From Tridacna crocea (Eukaryota; Mollusca; Bivalvia; Cardiida; Cardiidae), in assembly GCA_943736015.1 (NCBI GenBank), contig OX031068.1:33290296-33354295 (forward strand): 64,000 nucleotides of DNA, read 5' to 3'. Under the pieces are notes generated by a model. It was not told the origin of the DNA. It did no database searches and was given only the letters and a program-made list of their open reading frames with translations. This document shows, one piece after another, positions 42,811 to 53,029 of this stretch (within the stretch, counting starts at the first letter, position 1; each line of letters starts with the position of its first letter). The position numbers and the translations under genes were made by a program.

Positions 42811-42854
42811 CTCTATCTTTGTGATTCATGGATAAAGCAAGTCATCACCTAATG

Positions 42855-43020
42855 ATGGATTCATAAAACCCATTTAGAATAACAACTGACTGAATCATAA
42901 GATTGACTGGTCTTTTGACATGCAGAAAATTGACTGATGGCAAAAAATTTCAACTTGGCTTGGCATTTACTTACTGCTGGGGCTGATCATGGTCAATACT
43001 TTTTGATGATGCATTCAAAC
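42855..43020. repeat. CATTTAGAATAAC repeat family copy
   Basis: Diverged relative of 12695-12840 (CATGCAGAAAATTGAC, GGCTGATCATGGTCAATAC). Confidence 0.45.
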
Positions 43021-43124
43021 AGAGCATGGGTAACTTATAATGTTGCTTTCTCTCTTGCTGTCATGAATATTTGTTGATCCTCAATGGCCCCCCATGGTTG
43101 AAAAGGTGGGCTCGTCATCATGTA

Positions 43125-43252
43125 TTCCATTCTCCAATCCCACATTTTTTGTACTTTCACAGACAAATTCAATCATTCAAGCCAAACTTAATTTGTAGCC
43201 TGCAAATGTTGTCAAATTGACCACGTCTAAAATTTTGACACTGTGATGAATG
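43125..43252 (+). repeat. TTAA-hp right half, degraded
   Basis: CATTCTCCAATCCCACATT to CTAAAATTTTGACACTG. Confidence 0.5.
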
Positions 43253-43562
43253 ATAAATGCAACTCAATTGATGGAAGTTGTCTATAATGAAACAGAAAGC
43301 ATCCCTGAGGTAAAAAGTGAAAAAACAGAGTAGTTTAAACATATTTTATTCAATATAATTACAGATATTATTCATGTACAACAACATATTGCGAATAGGA
43401 TTAGAACAAAAGCATCAAAGCTTATATAGTTCCTCTCCCTAAAAAAAACAGAGTAGGTTAGTAACTTCAGTAAGTTTCACAAGTCTCCTTCCCAAAGATT
43501 TTAAAAACTCAGTATCGTTTGGTTATGGGGTTAATTGTGTCTTTTTGTTTCTTTTTTTCTAG

Positions 43563-43686
43563 TTTTTCCTTGCTTGCTCAATTGCTGGTACAATCACAGA
43601 TGGGTATTTCTTCGCATTCCATTTATTACATATAACAGAGCTCAACCAGTTATTGAAACGAGTCATCCAAGCAGTCACAACAAATG
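43563..43686 (+). CDS. ITPR-like: ITPR-like exon 18: S3 end, S4 and S4-S5 linker
   Basis: A poly-T tract precedes the ctag acceptor; donor gtatgt. 41 codons plus one base. FFLACSIAGTITDGYFFAF is hydrophobic. HLLHITELNQLLKRVIQAV matches RyR HLLDIAMGFKTLRTILSSV and IP3R [20 protein letters not shown], and TTNG| opens the conserved NGKS/NGRS junction with S5. The single trailing G pairs with GA at the start of either exon 19a or 19b. Confidence 0.9.
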
Positions 43687-44217
43687 GTATGTCAAATTGA
43701 TATGATTCCTTAGAACTTTTGATGAATTTGTCCCCTTTTTGTTAAAATGAAGGAGAGTTATGGTTTTGTTCTGCAACCATCCCTTGTCTATCTAATTTCT
43801 TGATGGCAGTTTCTCTTAAAGCCATGTGTGGGATGATTATTAAACGTATTAGGTTATTCCTAAAACAGGAAAAATATATTAACCCATATCTTGATAACTA
43901 AATGGAAATTTTCAATTTGAAAATAAAAACCTAAATATTGTTACTTCAAGCTGGATATCAGACACTGTAGATCCAAGATCAGTCTGCACGTTCTCTCTCA
44001 GCAGCCGTAAAAGTAAGTGATATCAGCTGCCCATCTTAGGACAATTTACAAAATTGTAATCAAGAAAACAATCACTCTCTGATACCCTGCCATCATTGTG
44101 CAATTGTTCAGTTGGCTTTCAAACCCTAGAGATTGTAAAACAGAATATAAAGGCCCGCTGGTAACCAAACCTGAGCAATTTTGAAGTCAAATTGCAGGCA
44201 AAATAAATTGATAGTAT
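43687..44217. other. Intron 18 stretch
   Basis: Short piece of the TAGATCCAAGATCAGTCTGC hairpin at about 43965-44010; nothing else recognised. Confidence 0.4.
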
Positions 44218-45032
44218 TTAACCCTTTACCAAACAACACAATTTTAGACTTGTCTAAATTGAAAGCACTTGCAGACTACAATACGAACAGAACTCAAAAA
44301 CTGAAATTTGTTTCTAGCAAAGTAGAAAACATTGTGGGAAAAGGAGAAAATGCTGGTTACCAGCATTTTCTCCTTTTCCCACAATGCAGGCCTCCTAGTG
44401 AAACCTTTGAAACCTTTAAAAACCTTTAATTTCTGAGCAAACCTTAAAAACCTTTACATTTCCCCAGAAAACCTTTAAAACACCAAAATAGCCTGTAATT
44501 CTCACTCAAAACCTTTATATTTCCTCTGACTGGTTGCCGTGCTAGCTTAAAGCAAGTAATGGATTTTGTTCTGAACAATGGTGATGTAGATCCTACACTG
44601 TAAAACAGGAGCTATGTATGATATAAATATGCAGAGAAAATAGGTATACACATTAAATAAGGTACATGTATGTATTATATTGCATAATTCAAACAGTATA
44701 TAACATCAGTTTACTAAGTAAGTGCGCCCAATATGACCTAAGTTGTCTACGGGCCCTAAAACATTATTCATTCATTATTCATTCATATAACATCAAAAAA
44801 TGACTTTGGTATGACTGTGGGTTTAATAAAGAAATGAGAACTTCGACGAAAATAGCCTTTATTTACTCTTTATTTTTTCATATTTTACACTAAAAGGCCT
44901 TTATTTTCATACATTGGAGCCTTTATAAAAACCTTTATTTTTGTTTTGGCCTGCTAGGAGGCCTGCACAATGTTTTCAAAAGGCTTCTATCTCAGGGACG
45001 TAAAAACCAGGGATTGTTTGGTAAAGGGTAAA
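44218..45032 (-). repeat. TTAA-hp element split by a 579-bp TIR element
   Basis: The left part runs to CCCACAATG (44386); the right part resumes CACAATGTTTTCAAAAGG at 44966 and ends GGTAAAGGGTAAA. Confidence 0.88.
44387..44965. mobile_element. hAT-like non-autonomous element, 579 bp
   Basis: TIRs CAGGCCTCCTAG and CTAGGAGGCCTG flanked by the 7-bp direct repeat CACAATG (44380-44386, 44966-44972). The interior has dispersed AAACCTTTA motifs, forward near both ends. CAGG...CCTG ends suggest hAT, although 8 bp is the usual hAT duplication length. Confidence 0.83.
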
Positions 45033-45384
45033 ATTTTATGATCATGAGTGTGACATTGGTACAATACAATCTTCAAACTCCCAGTGACTGGCAGAAAAAT
45101 GATTCTTGAATCAAGATTTAAGGTTTACAACTGTAATTCTAACTTTTAAGATTCATGTTCCTGCCAGTGACTGTATCTTTCACAGCCTAAACTGTAGCAC
45201 ATTTTCAGACACATAATAATATTCTAATTTTTATATGGTATGAATTAGCTTTGCCAGCATTTTGATCCTCAAATTTGTTACCATTGCCCACAGTGAGCCT
45301 TGAAAAGAAAGAGGCAGCACAATTATTATGAGAACTTTCTTCATGACAGCTAATCAGAATTTATGACCTTTTATAAGATTAATG
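45033..45384. other. Intron 18 stretch
   Basis: Nothing recognised. Confidence 0.4.
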
Positions 45385-45390
45385 TATCTA

Positions 45391-45543
45391 CAGAGCTCCA
45401 GATAAGAGAGATGGTATTTTAAATCCATTATTTATCCTCTCAATCAGACGATTCTAATGAGTACCCACAACATAGGGTTTATTGGAAAATAACTTACATT
45501 TTCAAGTTTGAAATAAAAATAACCCCCTCTATCTGGAGCTCTG
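45391..45543. mobile_element. CAGAGCTCCAGAT TIR MITE, 153 bp
   Basis: Second copy of the 38149-38339 family, with 6-bp direct repeat TATCTA (45385-45390, 45544-45549). One arm of the inner hairpin is deleted. Confidence 0.85.
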
Positions 45544-45549
45544 TATCTA

Positions 45550-46202
45550 TATGATAGCTTGAATTCTGTAATGAAAGTCAGAGGCTTTTAATCCTCTTGT
45601 TACTAAATGATAGAAGTGGAATTGTGAGACAGTGTTTATCAAAGATACTTAGAAGCTGTGTGATTTTGATCTGCACTGTCCATAAATATGTTTACTGCTG
45701 AGCATATTAGCCTATAATCTATGAAACCAAATTTATAACCGACAACATAGATGAAACATCTTTTTATAAAATGAAATACATGTACATGTATGATGCACAA
45801 TTCTTTCGACAGCTGCTGAAGGTTTTATAGCTCAAAAGAGGACCTACAGTGATAGTTTATCTATCTCCCGTACTACATAAAGCCAGAGTATGCTAACTTC
45901 TGTTGAAAAGCTGTGATAATTTAGTTAATCTCATATTCTGTAAACCATTGTAAGCCAAATGAACAAGGCAGCATTATATTTTGAAAGAAAAATACATGTA
46001 CTTGAAATTTCAAGTCCATTATCCACTGATTTGTGTAGCAAGGTGGTCTGTGTAGATATAAGAATGCACACTGTGCAACCTAATCTGAATACCAGGCCTA
46101 AAACAAAATTGTATTTGTAAATGGTATTTGAAGGGAAAGCTCTGGTTTTTTTTTTCATTTGCAAATTGGTTTACACATAGATGTAAATTAAAATAGATTC
46201 TA
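45550..46202. other. Intron 18 stretch
   Basis: Several ACATGTA/TACATGTA motifs; nothing assignable. Confidence 0.4.
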
Positions 46203-46627
46203 TTAACTATTTACCAAAAGATTGAATTTTAGACTTGCCAAATTTGAAAGTTTTTGTTGCCCGCCAGGGTGGCTCAGTGGTGAGCGTGTCGGACTCATGA
46301 CCTGGGGCTCGTGAGTTCGATACCCGGTTGAGGCAAACTTTCTTTCCGGCGTATTTTCGCCTCTCACCTCTGCTGAAGCATGTGAGAAAAGTAGTCGGTG
46401 GCTTTAAAAAGAAAGTAGTGTAAGTACCGGTGTGAGAAAGCCAGGAAACGCGTGTGCGTCACCTACTGCCATGATATGACCTTAGCTGTTAAAGTGGCGT
46501 TAAACCCTAATACAACCAACCAACAAATTGAAAGTTTTGCAGATTGTAATAGATTTTTCTGACAACAATGTTTTCAAATGACATCTCTCTAGATTGTTAA
46601 AACTTGGCATTGTATGGTAAAAGTTGA
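46203..46627 (-). repeat. TTAA-hp element split by a SINE
   Basis: The left part ends CAAATTTGAAAGTTTT; the right part resumes AAATTGAAAGTTTTGCAG and ends GGTAAAAGTTGA. The palindrome is lost. Confidence 0.75.
46257..46524 (+). mobile_element. tRNA-derived SINE with target duplication
   Basis: The head has an A-box-like GTGGCTCAGTGG and a B-box GAGTTCGATACCC. The body has AAGTAGTCGGTGGCTTTAAA and GTGTGAGAAAGCCAGGAAAC; the tail is GGCGTTAAACCC plus a CAAC repeat. Flanking direct repeats AAATTTGAAAGTTTT (46240-46254) and AAATTGAAAGTTTT (46525-46538) lie in the host MITE. A body fragment recurs at 58060-58150. Confidence 0.85.
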
Positions 46628-46856
46628 TACATTCAAGGATGAGCATAAAATTATGCGCATAAAGCATGTTTCAAACCCCACTTTATATATGAATTAATGC
46701 TTTGAAAACGCACTTTGCTAATTAAAAGCAAGAACTTCTATTATTTGAATGGGCAGAACATTTCAGCCTGCAAGATGGCTAAGCTTCAAAGATTAGGAAC
46801 ACATTTTAGAATTGATGATGATGATGAAAAGAAGCTTATGATATTGATTTTATATT

Positions 46857-47087
46857 GTAAACCCTTTACTCCATAGATACTCATTTCTACACATTACTTG
46901 TAGGAGCCTTTGAAAAACATTGTGGCAAAAGGTGAAATTGCTCGTGACGAGCAATTTTACCTTTTGTCACAATGTTTTCTATGCTATCAAAAGGTGTCAT
47001 ATACACATAAGAAACAGCTTTATCCTTGCTGTTTATTTAGGGTCAATTAGAGATACCATAGAAATGCTTTAAGGGGTATAGGGTTAA
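46857..47087. repeat. TTAA-hp subtype B, complete
   Basis: CCCTTTACTCCATAG start and GGTATAGGGTTAA end. Palindrome GCAAAAGGTGAAATTGCTCG / CGAGCAATTTTACCTTTTG around GTGAC, with symmetric differences from subtype A. The last 97 bp before exon 19a follow it. Confidence 0.88.
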
Positions 47088-47183
47088 GTGAAAGATTCAA
47101 ATGAATAATGAGTCTGCAAGTACAGTATGATAAACATCAGTGAACTTGTGTTTTAATATCGAAGTGATTTTCTATAATTACAG

Positions 47184-47362
47184 GAAAGTCATTAATGTTG
47201 GTAGCCCTGCTTGGTTTAGCCATATTCTACATCTACTCTCTTATCATCTTTGCTTTTTATCGTGAACGGATGTGGAAAAGGAGCAATGGTCGACATTGTA
47301 CAACAATATATGAGTGCTTTGTCTCTGTGATGCACCACGGACTTGTAGAGGGTCCCTATACG
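47184..47362 (+). CDS. ITPR-like: ITPR-like exon 19a: S5, pore helix and filter, alternative copy A
   Basis: Acceptor ctataattacag, donor gtaaga; 179 nt, entering in phase 1 and leaving in phase 0. S5 is KSLMLVALLGLAIFYIYSLI; the luminal loop is very short (FYRERMWKRSNGRHC); the pore helix TTIYECFVSVMHHGLVEG aligns with IP3R [20 protein letters not shown]. The exon ends GPYT where known receptors have GGGVGD. The vertebrate glycosylated luminal insertion is absent. Copy A is richer in charge (RERMWKR, E before CF) than copy B. Confidence 0.9.
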
Positions 47363-47669
47363 GTAAGAAAAACCTTAAAAGGGGTCACCTGTTGCTTGAG
47401 GTCACTGGAAGAAAATGTTACAATATTGACCAAAGGCTGATCTGGGTTCAAGCCACAGATGGATATATCTTAAAAGTTAGGATACTGTGAAATGATTCAT
47501 ACAGTGTGTGCTTGAGTTTTATGACTGAAATAATAGTAATGGCAACTCATAGAAGTTTGGCATTGTTTTCTGGTTGCTTTAGCAGGAACTAGATCGTCTG
47601 GTGTTTCTATGAGAAAATTTTACTTCAATTGAAACATTACTTCCTGCATCATTATTACATCAAGCATTT
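47363..47669. other. Start of the intron between alternative exons 19a and 19b
   Basis: No extra exon or obvious docking-site pairing was seen by eye. Confidence 0.35.
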
Positions 47670-47892
47670 TTAAACCCTTTAACAAACAACAAAAATCTGG
47701 ATAAGTCTGATGTGAACGCACTTGCAGGCAACAAGATAATGTAGCTCAAATGGAAATGGGGTCTGAAAAGGAGTAGAAAACAATGTGGGAAAATGGAGAA
47801 AGTGCCTGTTACCAGCATTTTATCCTTTTCCCACATTGTTTTGAAAACTGATCTTTCTCAGGGGTCATTAAAGTATTGTGGCAAAGAGTTAA
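47670..47892 (-). repeat. TTAA-hp element between exons 19a and 19b
   Basis: TTAAACCCTTTAACAAAC start; palindrome diverged at GTGCCTGTTACCAGC; GGCAAAGAGTTAA end. Confidence 0.78.
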
Positions 47893-48427
47893 AGTATCTA
47901 ATTGGAAAAGAATCAATGACTTAAAATTTATTGAATACCCTAGTAAATGTTCTTTCCAAAGGAGAAATAGCATTTTTATCGTTTATGTTGAAAAGTTGGT
48001 CTTGCCTTAAAAGAAGGTATTCTGTGACTTGGACTTATGTGGTGCTGTGGAATTGTTTACTGTTGTTCGGGTAGGGGCCTGTTTGTTTAACATGTTTTGT
48101 GGTGGTCTTTGTTTGCCTTTGTTGTTCACAGTGTGCTGTTATTCTGATAGGATCTGTTATCTCCTGTGATAGTTTGATGTTTCTATAATACCAATTAGTG
48201 TTTTGTCAAATTCAAATGACATGGCAGAGGTTGGGATGTTATTGGTCTGAGTGTTTTAACAACCTCTATGTGTTTTTGTTTGTGGTATTAGGTGATGATC
48301 AGCAAGTTCAAAGTGTTTAAGTATATGGATGTAGATATGCAGTTAGTTTTGAAGCATTCCTGTCTATCTCTATATTACAACATAAACTCTGGCAAAACGG
48401 TTGACTTATATTTACGAGACACATTAA
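47893..48427. other. Intron stretch between exons 19a and 19b
   Basis: A T/G-rich run (48050-48290) ends in a splice-acceptor-like ggtattag at 48293, followed by a 52-codon open frame running into a MITE. No donor or homology was found. Confidence 0.35.
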
Positions 48428-48834
48428 TTAACTCTTTACCTCATAAAAAATAATGACGGACTTGTCCAAATTAAAAGCATTTGTGAGCATCGAAATAAAT
48501 AAGGTTCGAATGGTAACCAGCGTTTTTCCTCTTTTCCAAAAAAGTTTTCAAAAGCCTTCTTCTTATCCCTTTACCAGACGACAAAATTTTAGCTATGTCT
48601 AAATTGAAAGCATTAAATTTTGCAGACGACAATTTAAGTGTGGCTCAAATGGTACAATTATTTATTGATTAGGTAGAAAACATTGTGGGAAAAGGAGAAA
48701 ATGCTGGTTACCAGCACTTTCTCCTTTTCCCACAATGTTTTCAAAAGGCTTCTTTTCCAGGGGCGACAAAAAAAGGGATTGAGTGGTAATGGGTTAAGGA
48801 TCTTATAACTAGGGAATGTGTGGTAAAGGGTTAA
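48428..48834 (-). repeat. TTAA-hp element interrupted by a second copy
   Basis: The outer left part ends AAAGCCTTCTTC at 48562; the outer right part resumes GGATCTTATAACTAGGG and ends GGTAAAGGGTTAA. Confidence 0.82.
48563..48797 (-). repeat. TTAA-hp element nested in an older copy
   Basis: TTATCCCTTTACCAGACGAC to GGTAATGGGTTAA; palindrome with one mismatch. Confidence 0.88.
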
Positions 48835-48879
48835 ATGTTGCTAAGATTGTGAAATGTGCATGTCTTTAGAATGTTGTAA

Positions 48880-48998
48880 TAGATTGTCGGTTTGTGGAAC
48901 ACAAGAGAAAATCCTGATAATCAGCATGTTGTCCTTTCCTCTTCTTTTCAAAGGCTTTCTTCAAGACCAATCATAGATTGAATTTGTCTGATAAATAG
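48880..48998 (-). repeat. TTAA-hp fragment
   Basis: AGAGAAAATCCTGATAATCAG core only, followed by a diverged right end meeting TTAA 48999. Confidence 0.5.
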
Positions 48999-49165
48999 TT
49001 AACTCTTTACCAAAGGACAAAACTTTAGACTGGTCCAAATTCAAAGCATCTGCAACCAATAAATTAAATCTTGTGAATATGTTGATTTCTGACTTTGATG
49101 ACAATGTTTTCTATAGGCTTCTTTTTCAGGGTTGTTAAAAGTCGAGATTGTGTGGTAAAGAGTTC
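48999..49165 (-). repeat. TTAA-hp element without palindrome
   Basis: TTAACTCTTTACCAAAGGAC; hairpin deleted between GACTTTGAT and GACAATGTTTTC; GGTAAAGAGTTCA end. Confidence 0.8.
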
Positions 49166-49312
49166 AAATGCTAAATGTACCAGTGTAGAAAATACAGGAG
49201 TTGAATGCAAACATTTCCTGTATAGTCTATCTTTGCTCTGTTTAGGGATGGTGTTAGATGCCAGCATAATGATAATAATTTCACAAGATTTCTTCGTTTT
49301 CAGGTAAGACAG

Positions 49313-49812
49313 ATATGTTGTTTTGTAAACAAGATGAGATGTATCATAACAACCAGTAGATGAATCACAATGAGACCGTGTCAAGCATTATTTTATTAAC
49401 AAACATACAAACTTTTTTCTTTGATTTTAGAGCACTAACCTTGTACCAGCTGTCAAAAAATAAGATGTATCAAAGGCCTTACTGAATAAATTAACATTGC
49501 TTTTATGATCTTAAATAGCAGAGATGCCTATAATTTTTGCGGATTCAACCAAAAACATGTTGTTTTGTAACCAAGATGAGATGTTTCATAACAACCAATA
49601 GGTGAATTGCATTGAGACAGTGTCAAGCGTTATTTTATTAACAAACATACAGACTTTTTTCTTTAATTTTAGAGCACCAACCTTGGACCAGCTGTCAAAA
49701 AACATAATGTATCTAAGGTCATACTAAACAAATTTGATGAACCATTAACATTGCTTTTATAATTTCAAATAGCTAAAGTTGCCAATAAGTCTTGCAGATC
49801 CAACCAAAAATA
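49313..49812. repeat. Direct tandem duplication, ~241-bp period
   Basis: TTGTTTTGTAAACAAGATGAG at 49318 recurs as TTGTTTTGTAACCAAGATGAG at 49559. GTGTCAAGC...TTATTTTATTAACAAAC and ACCAGCTGTCAAAAAA are in both halves. Moderate divergence. Confidence 0.8.
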
Positions 49813-49924
49813 TCATGCTTAAATTGACAAAAGAAAACCAAGGAAGGATAGGTACTAGGAGACGCTGTTTGATTATAACTAACAATTGCTCCTTTTCATT
49901 CAATAGTTTTCAAAAGCTGTCTGA

Positions 49925-50100
49925 GTACAATTGAGTCATGCTGCGCAGGCTGACCTGGGTTGATACTGTTTGCTCTATGAAAAGTTTTCTGATGTCTAAG
50001 GTTCAATCTAGCTCATGGTGCCATCGTTTACTATGATTATGTGGTGATTATCCTAGTATAACGCAGCATCCAGATGCATGGAACCTTCTTTTCACAGAGC
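49925..50100. repeat. Dispersed repeat family copy
   Basis: GCTGCGCAGGCTGACCTGGG and following resemble the right part of 8480-8640. Confidence 0.4.
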
Positions 50101-50174
50101 ATGGTTCATATAAATTGGTAATGTATAGACTTCTGCTATCTCTCTACCGTGTATGTATGTGTATTACATTGCAG

Positions 50175-50353
50175 GAAAATCTCTGATGTTGGTTGCGTTA
50201 CTCGGACTGGCCATATTTTACATTTATGCACTCATCTTGTTTGCATTTTATCGAGAGTGGATGTGGGCCTCATCTAATGGTCGACATTGTAAAACCATTT
50301 ACCAGTGTTTCGTGTCCATTTTACATCATGGACTCGTGGAAGGGCCTTATACG
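50175..50353 (+). CDS. ITPR-like: ITPR-like exon 19b: S5, pore helix and filter, alternative copy B
   Basis: Acceptor attacattgcag, donor gtgaat; same 179-nt length and same phases as 19a. About 51 of 60 residues are identical to 19a. Changes cluster in the luminal loop and pore helix: REW-MWASS for RER-MWKRS, CKTIYQCF for CTTIYECF, VSIL for VSVM. HHGLVEGPYT is unchanged. Including both copies shifts the frame, so they should be mutually exclusive. Preserved frame and splice sites argue that both are functional. Confidence 0.88.
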
Positions 50354-50691
50354 GTGAATAACACTTCTTTTCATTTGTGTCAGAACAGTTGTAATTGTTC
50401 CAACAGTCTTCTAATGAAGACCATCCTCCAATTATTTACCTGTTTCTTCTCCAGTTCATGTACTGCATTGGTCCTGATTTGGGGATATCATATATATCTT
50501 TAACTACACAGCTATATTTTTGAGTCAGTATCGTAATTTGATCCTATGAGCTAATATCACAGCCTATTCTCATTACATTGTTCTACAAAGTAATATATAC
50601 ATGTGCACATTTTCTAATGATTCAGAATAGAATTTTATACAAAAGTACATGAAGACCTTGCACATATAGTTATCATAAATATTATATAGGG
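50354..50691. other. Start of intron after exon 19b
   Basis: Nothing recognised. Confidence 0.4.
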
Positions 50692-51207
50692 AACACTGGG
50701 AAAAGGAGAAATTGCTCGAGCAATTTCTCCTTTTCCAACAGTGTTTTCAAAAACTTTTACTGCAGACACGTAAAAACCAGGGCTTGTTTGGGAAAGGGTT
50801 GATCTTTTTTCCTGACAATATTTCTGAAAGCCTGTAACGTCAGTTTGTTGAAACTCAGAATGGTATGCTAAATGGTTGTCACTGTAGTATAGCTCCTTGA
50901 TGAACAGATATTTAAGGCATGGAGCAAAACTCTTTATTTTCATATATTTGAAATGGTTAACTCATTAATAGTATGGCTGTTATTATGCCCTGCCCAAGGC
51001 GGAGGGATATATAGTTTTTGCATTGTCCGTCCATCCACCTGTCTGTCTGTGACTGTCCAGGACAATATCTCAAATACTATTGTAGATGATTTGTTTAAAC
51101 TTTGTGTGTACAATAACCTATTCCGCTGACAAACTTTTTTTTTCTTGATTGGATAAAAAATGGCCAATTGGGAGCAATTTTGAGCTACATGTATGTGGTC
51201 TGATGAA
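50692..51207. repeat. Near-identical duplication, copy 1
   Basis: About 516 bp repeated at 51401-51917 with roughly seven differences. It contains the 3' half of a subtype-C TTAA-hp element (to 50802) and a GCCCAAGGCGGAGGGATATA/GTCCGTCCATC element from 50983. Confidence 0.88.
50983..51207. repeat. CCCAAGGCGGAGGG / GTCCGTCC element
   Basis: Short head, GATATATAGTTTTTGCATTG, GTCCGTCCATCCACC, AATATCTCAAATACTATTG, AATGGCCAATTGGGAGC. A second copy is at 51693-51917; relatives at 32205 and 57327. Confidence 0.7.
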
Positions 51208-51291
51208 ATCCCAAGATTTTAATTACGGCATTCCTTTACCCATAGCATTTCTAGAAATAGACACATGAAATATAATATACTGGTTTACAGT

Positions 51292-51511
51292 TTAACCCTT
51301 TCCCAAACAACAAATTTTGGACCCTTCCAAACCGAAAGAGTTTGCAGACTGCAATTTTAGATTTGAAGAAAACTGTAGAAAGTTCTCAAAAAGGGTAGGA
51401 AGCACTGGGAAAAGGAGAAATTGCTCGAGCAATTTCTCCTTTTCCAACAGTGTTTTCAAAGACTTTTACTGCAGACACGTAAAAACCAGGGCTTGTTTGG
51501 GAAAGGGTTGA
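51292..51511 (-). repeat. TTAA-hp subtype C, complete
   Basis: TTAACCCTTTCCCAAACAAC to GGGAAAGGGTTGA. Core GGAGAAATTGCTCGAGCAAT is symmetric and lacks the usual TAA/TTA centre. Confidence 0.88.
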
Positions 51512-51917
51512 TCTGTTTTCCTGACAATATTTCTGAAAGCCTGTAACGTCAGTTTATTGAAACTCAGAATGGTATGCTAAATGGTTGTCACTGTAGTATA
51601 GCTCCTTGATGAACAGATATTTAAGGCATGGAGCAAAACTCTTTATTTTCATATATTTGAAATGGTTAACTCATTAATTGTATGGCTGTTATTATGCCCT
51701 GCCCAAGGCGGAGGGATATATAGTTTTTGCATTGTCCGTCCATCCACCTGTCTGTCTGTGACTGTCCAGGACAATATCTCAAATACTATTGTAGATGATT
51801 TGTTTAAACTTTATGTGTACAATAACCTATTCCGCTGACAAACTTTTTTTTTTCTTGATTGGATAAAAAATGGCCAATTGGGAGCAATTTTGAGCTACAT
51901 GTATGTGGTCTGATGAA
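51401..51917. repeat. Near-identical duplication, copy 2
   Basis: Begins inside the complete subtype-C MITE (51292-51511) and ends TGGTCTGATGAA. Offset from copy 1 is 709-710 bp. Confidence 0.88.
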
Positions 51918-52547
51918 TTTTTTGAAAATATCTTTTTTGGTGGGGGATATTTCAACAAAATTGCTTGTTAGATCTACGCTTAGCTTCAACCCTGCTATGG
52001 CAAATATTTTTAGGCAAAATGGCTTGCATTTAGTCCTCTAGTAAATACCTACTAGTAAATTTACTGATAGTGATGTTATTGTCTTATGAGTTGGCTCATA
52101 CAAGTAAGATCAAATATAAAATTTGCTTCATTCTATAGAGAGTTAAACAACTGTTTGTTTCATTAGAGACAAGTCACACCAGAGTCTCCACGGATAAAGC
52201 CCTGCTGAGCTTAATTCACGTACAGGTGAAACCCAGAAAACAGCTGTTTCCATAAATAAATGTGACAGAAATACTGAAGAGGGTTGAAAGTTGAAAACAA
52301 TAGAGAAATAGAAAACAACATGGCCTTACTAGTATTTTAAACATATTAAATTTCAATTTTCAAGGTTTTCTTTTTAAATTAAAACCAGATTATGATGTGG
52401 TCCTTGATTTTGGTTCTCTGAATCTCAAGAAGCATGTTCTTCTATTGGCACTTCAAAGTACTTGTTATTCCTGCAACTGCATGTGCATTGCAGGAGCTAC
52501 TACATTGTATGAGTCCACTGATGATGATGATGATGATGTTCTATTTA
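51918..52547. other. Intron stretch
   Basis: (GAT)n at 52516-52540; otherwise nothing assignable. Confidence 0.4.
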
Positions 52548-52726
52548 GGCATTTGAAAACATTGTTAGAAATTAGAAAATATTGATAACCAGCATTATCA
52601 CCTTTTGCCTTTACTTTCTCCACCTATCCAAAAAAAAACCTCATTTTTTAGTTTCTTTTCATTTGTCCTCTGCAAAATGCTTTAAGTTAAGACTTGTAAA
52701 TTTTTGGTCATTGGGTAAAAAGTTGA
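52548..52726 (+). repeat. TTAA-hp element, old
   Basis: TTTGAAAACATTGTTAGAAA to GGGTAAAAAGTTGAA; the palindrome is partly retained. Confidence 0.6.
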
Positions 52727-53029
52727 ACAAATTTCCACCAGGCAACTTCAAAGTTTTTTATATTTTTGGATAAAAGTTAAACTTATCAATTGGACAAAGA
52801 TTTCATACATAATTTTTGAGGGAAAAAATGTGGCATTAGGAGAAATAGCTTGTCACAGGCATTTTTTTTTTTAAATTTTGTAAGAATATGATCAATATTA
52901 TGTGGGAGTTGTACATATCTAATCCAATATAACTGATATTTCAGACATTCACGGAATCTGAAGTCAGTAAAAAATAGTCAAATGCTTTTACTTTGTAACT
53001 TTTATGTTGTTACAGTGATAATTAGAATT

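Noticed and set aside
48294..48452. Acceptor-like ggtattag followed by a 52-codon frame (VMISKFKVFKYMDVDMQ...) between exons 19a and 19b.
   Set aside because: There is no convincing donor, no similarity to the channel, and the frame ends inside a MITE.
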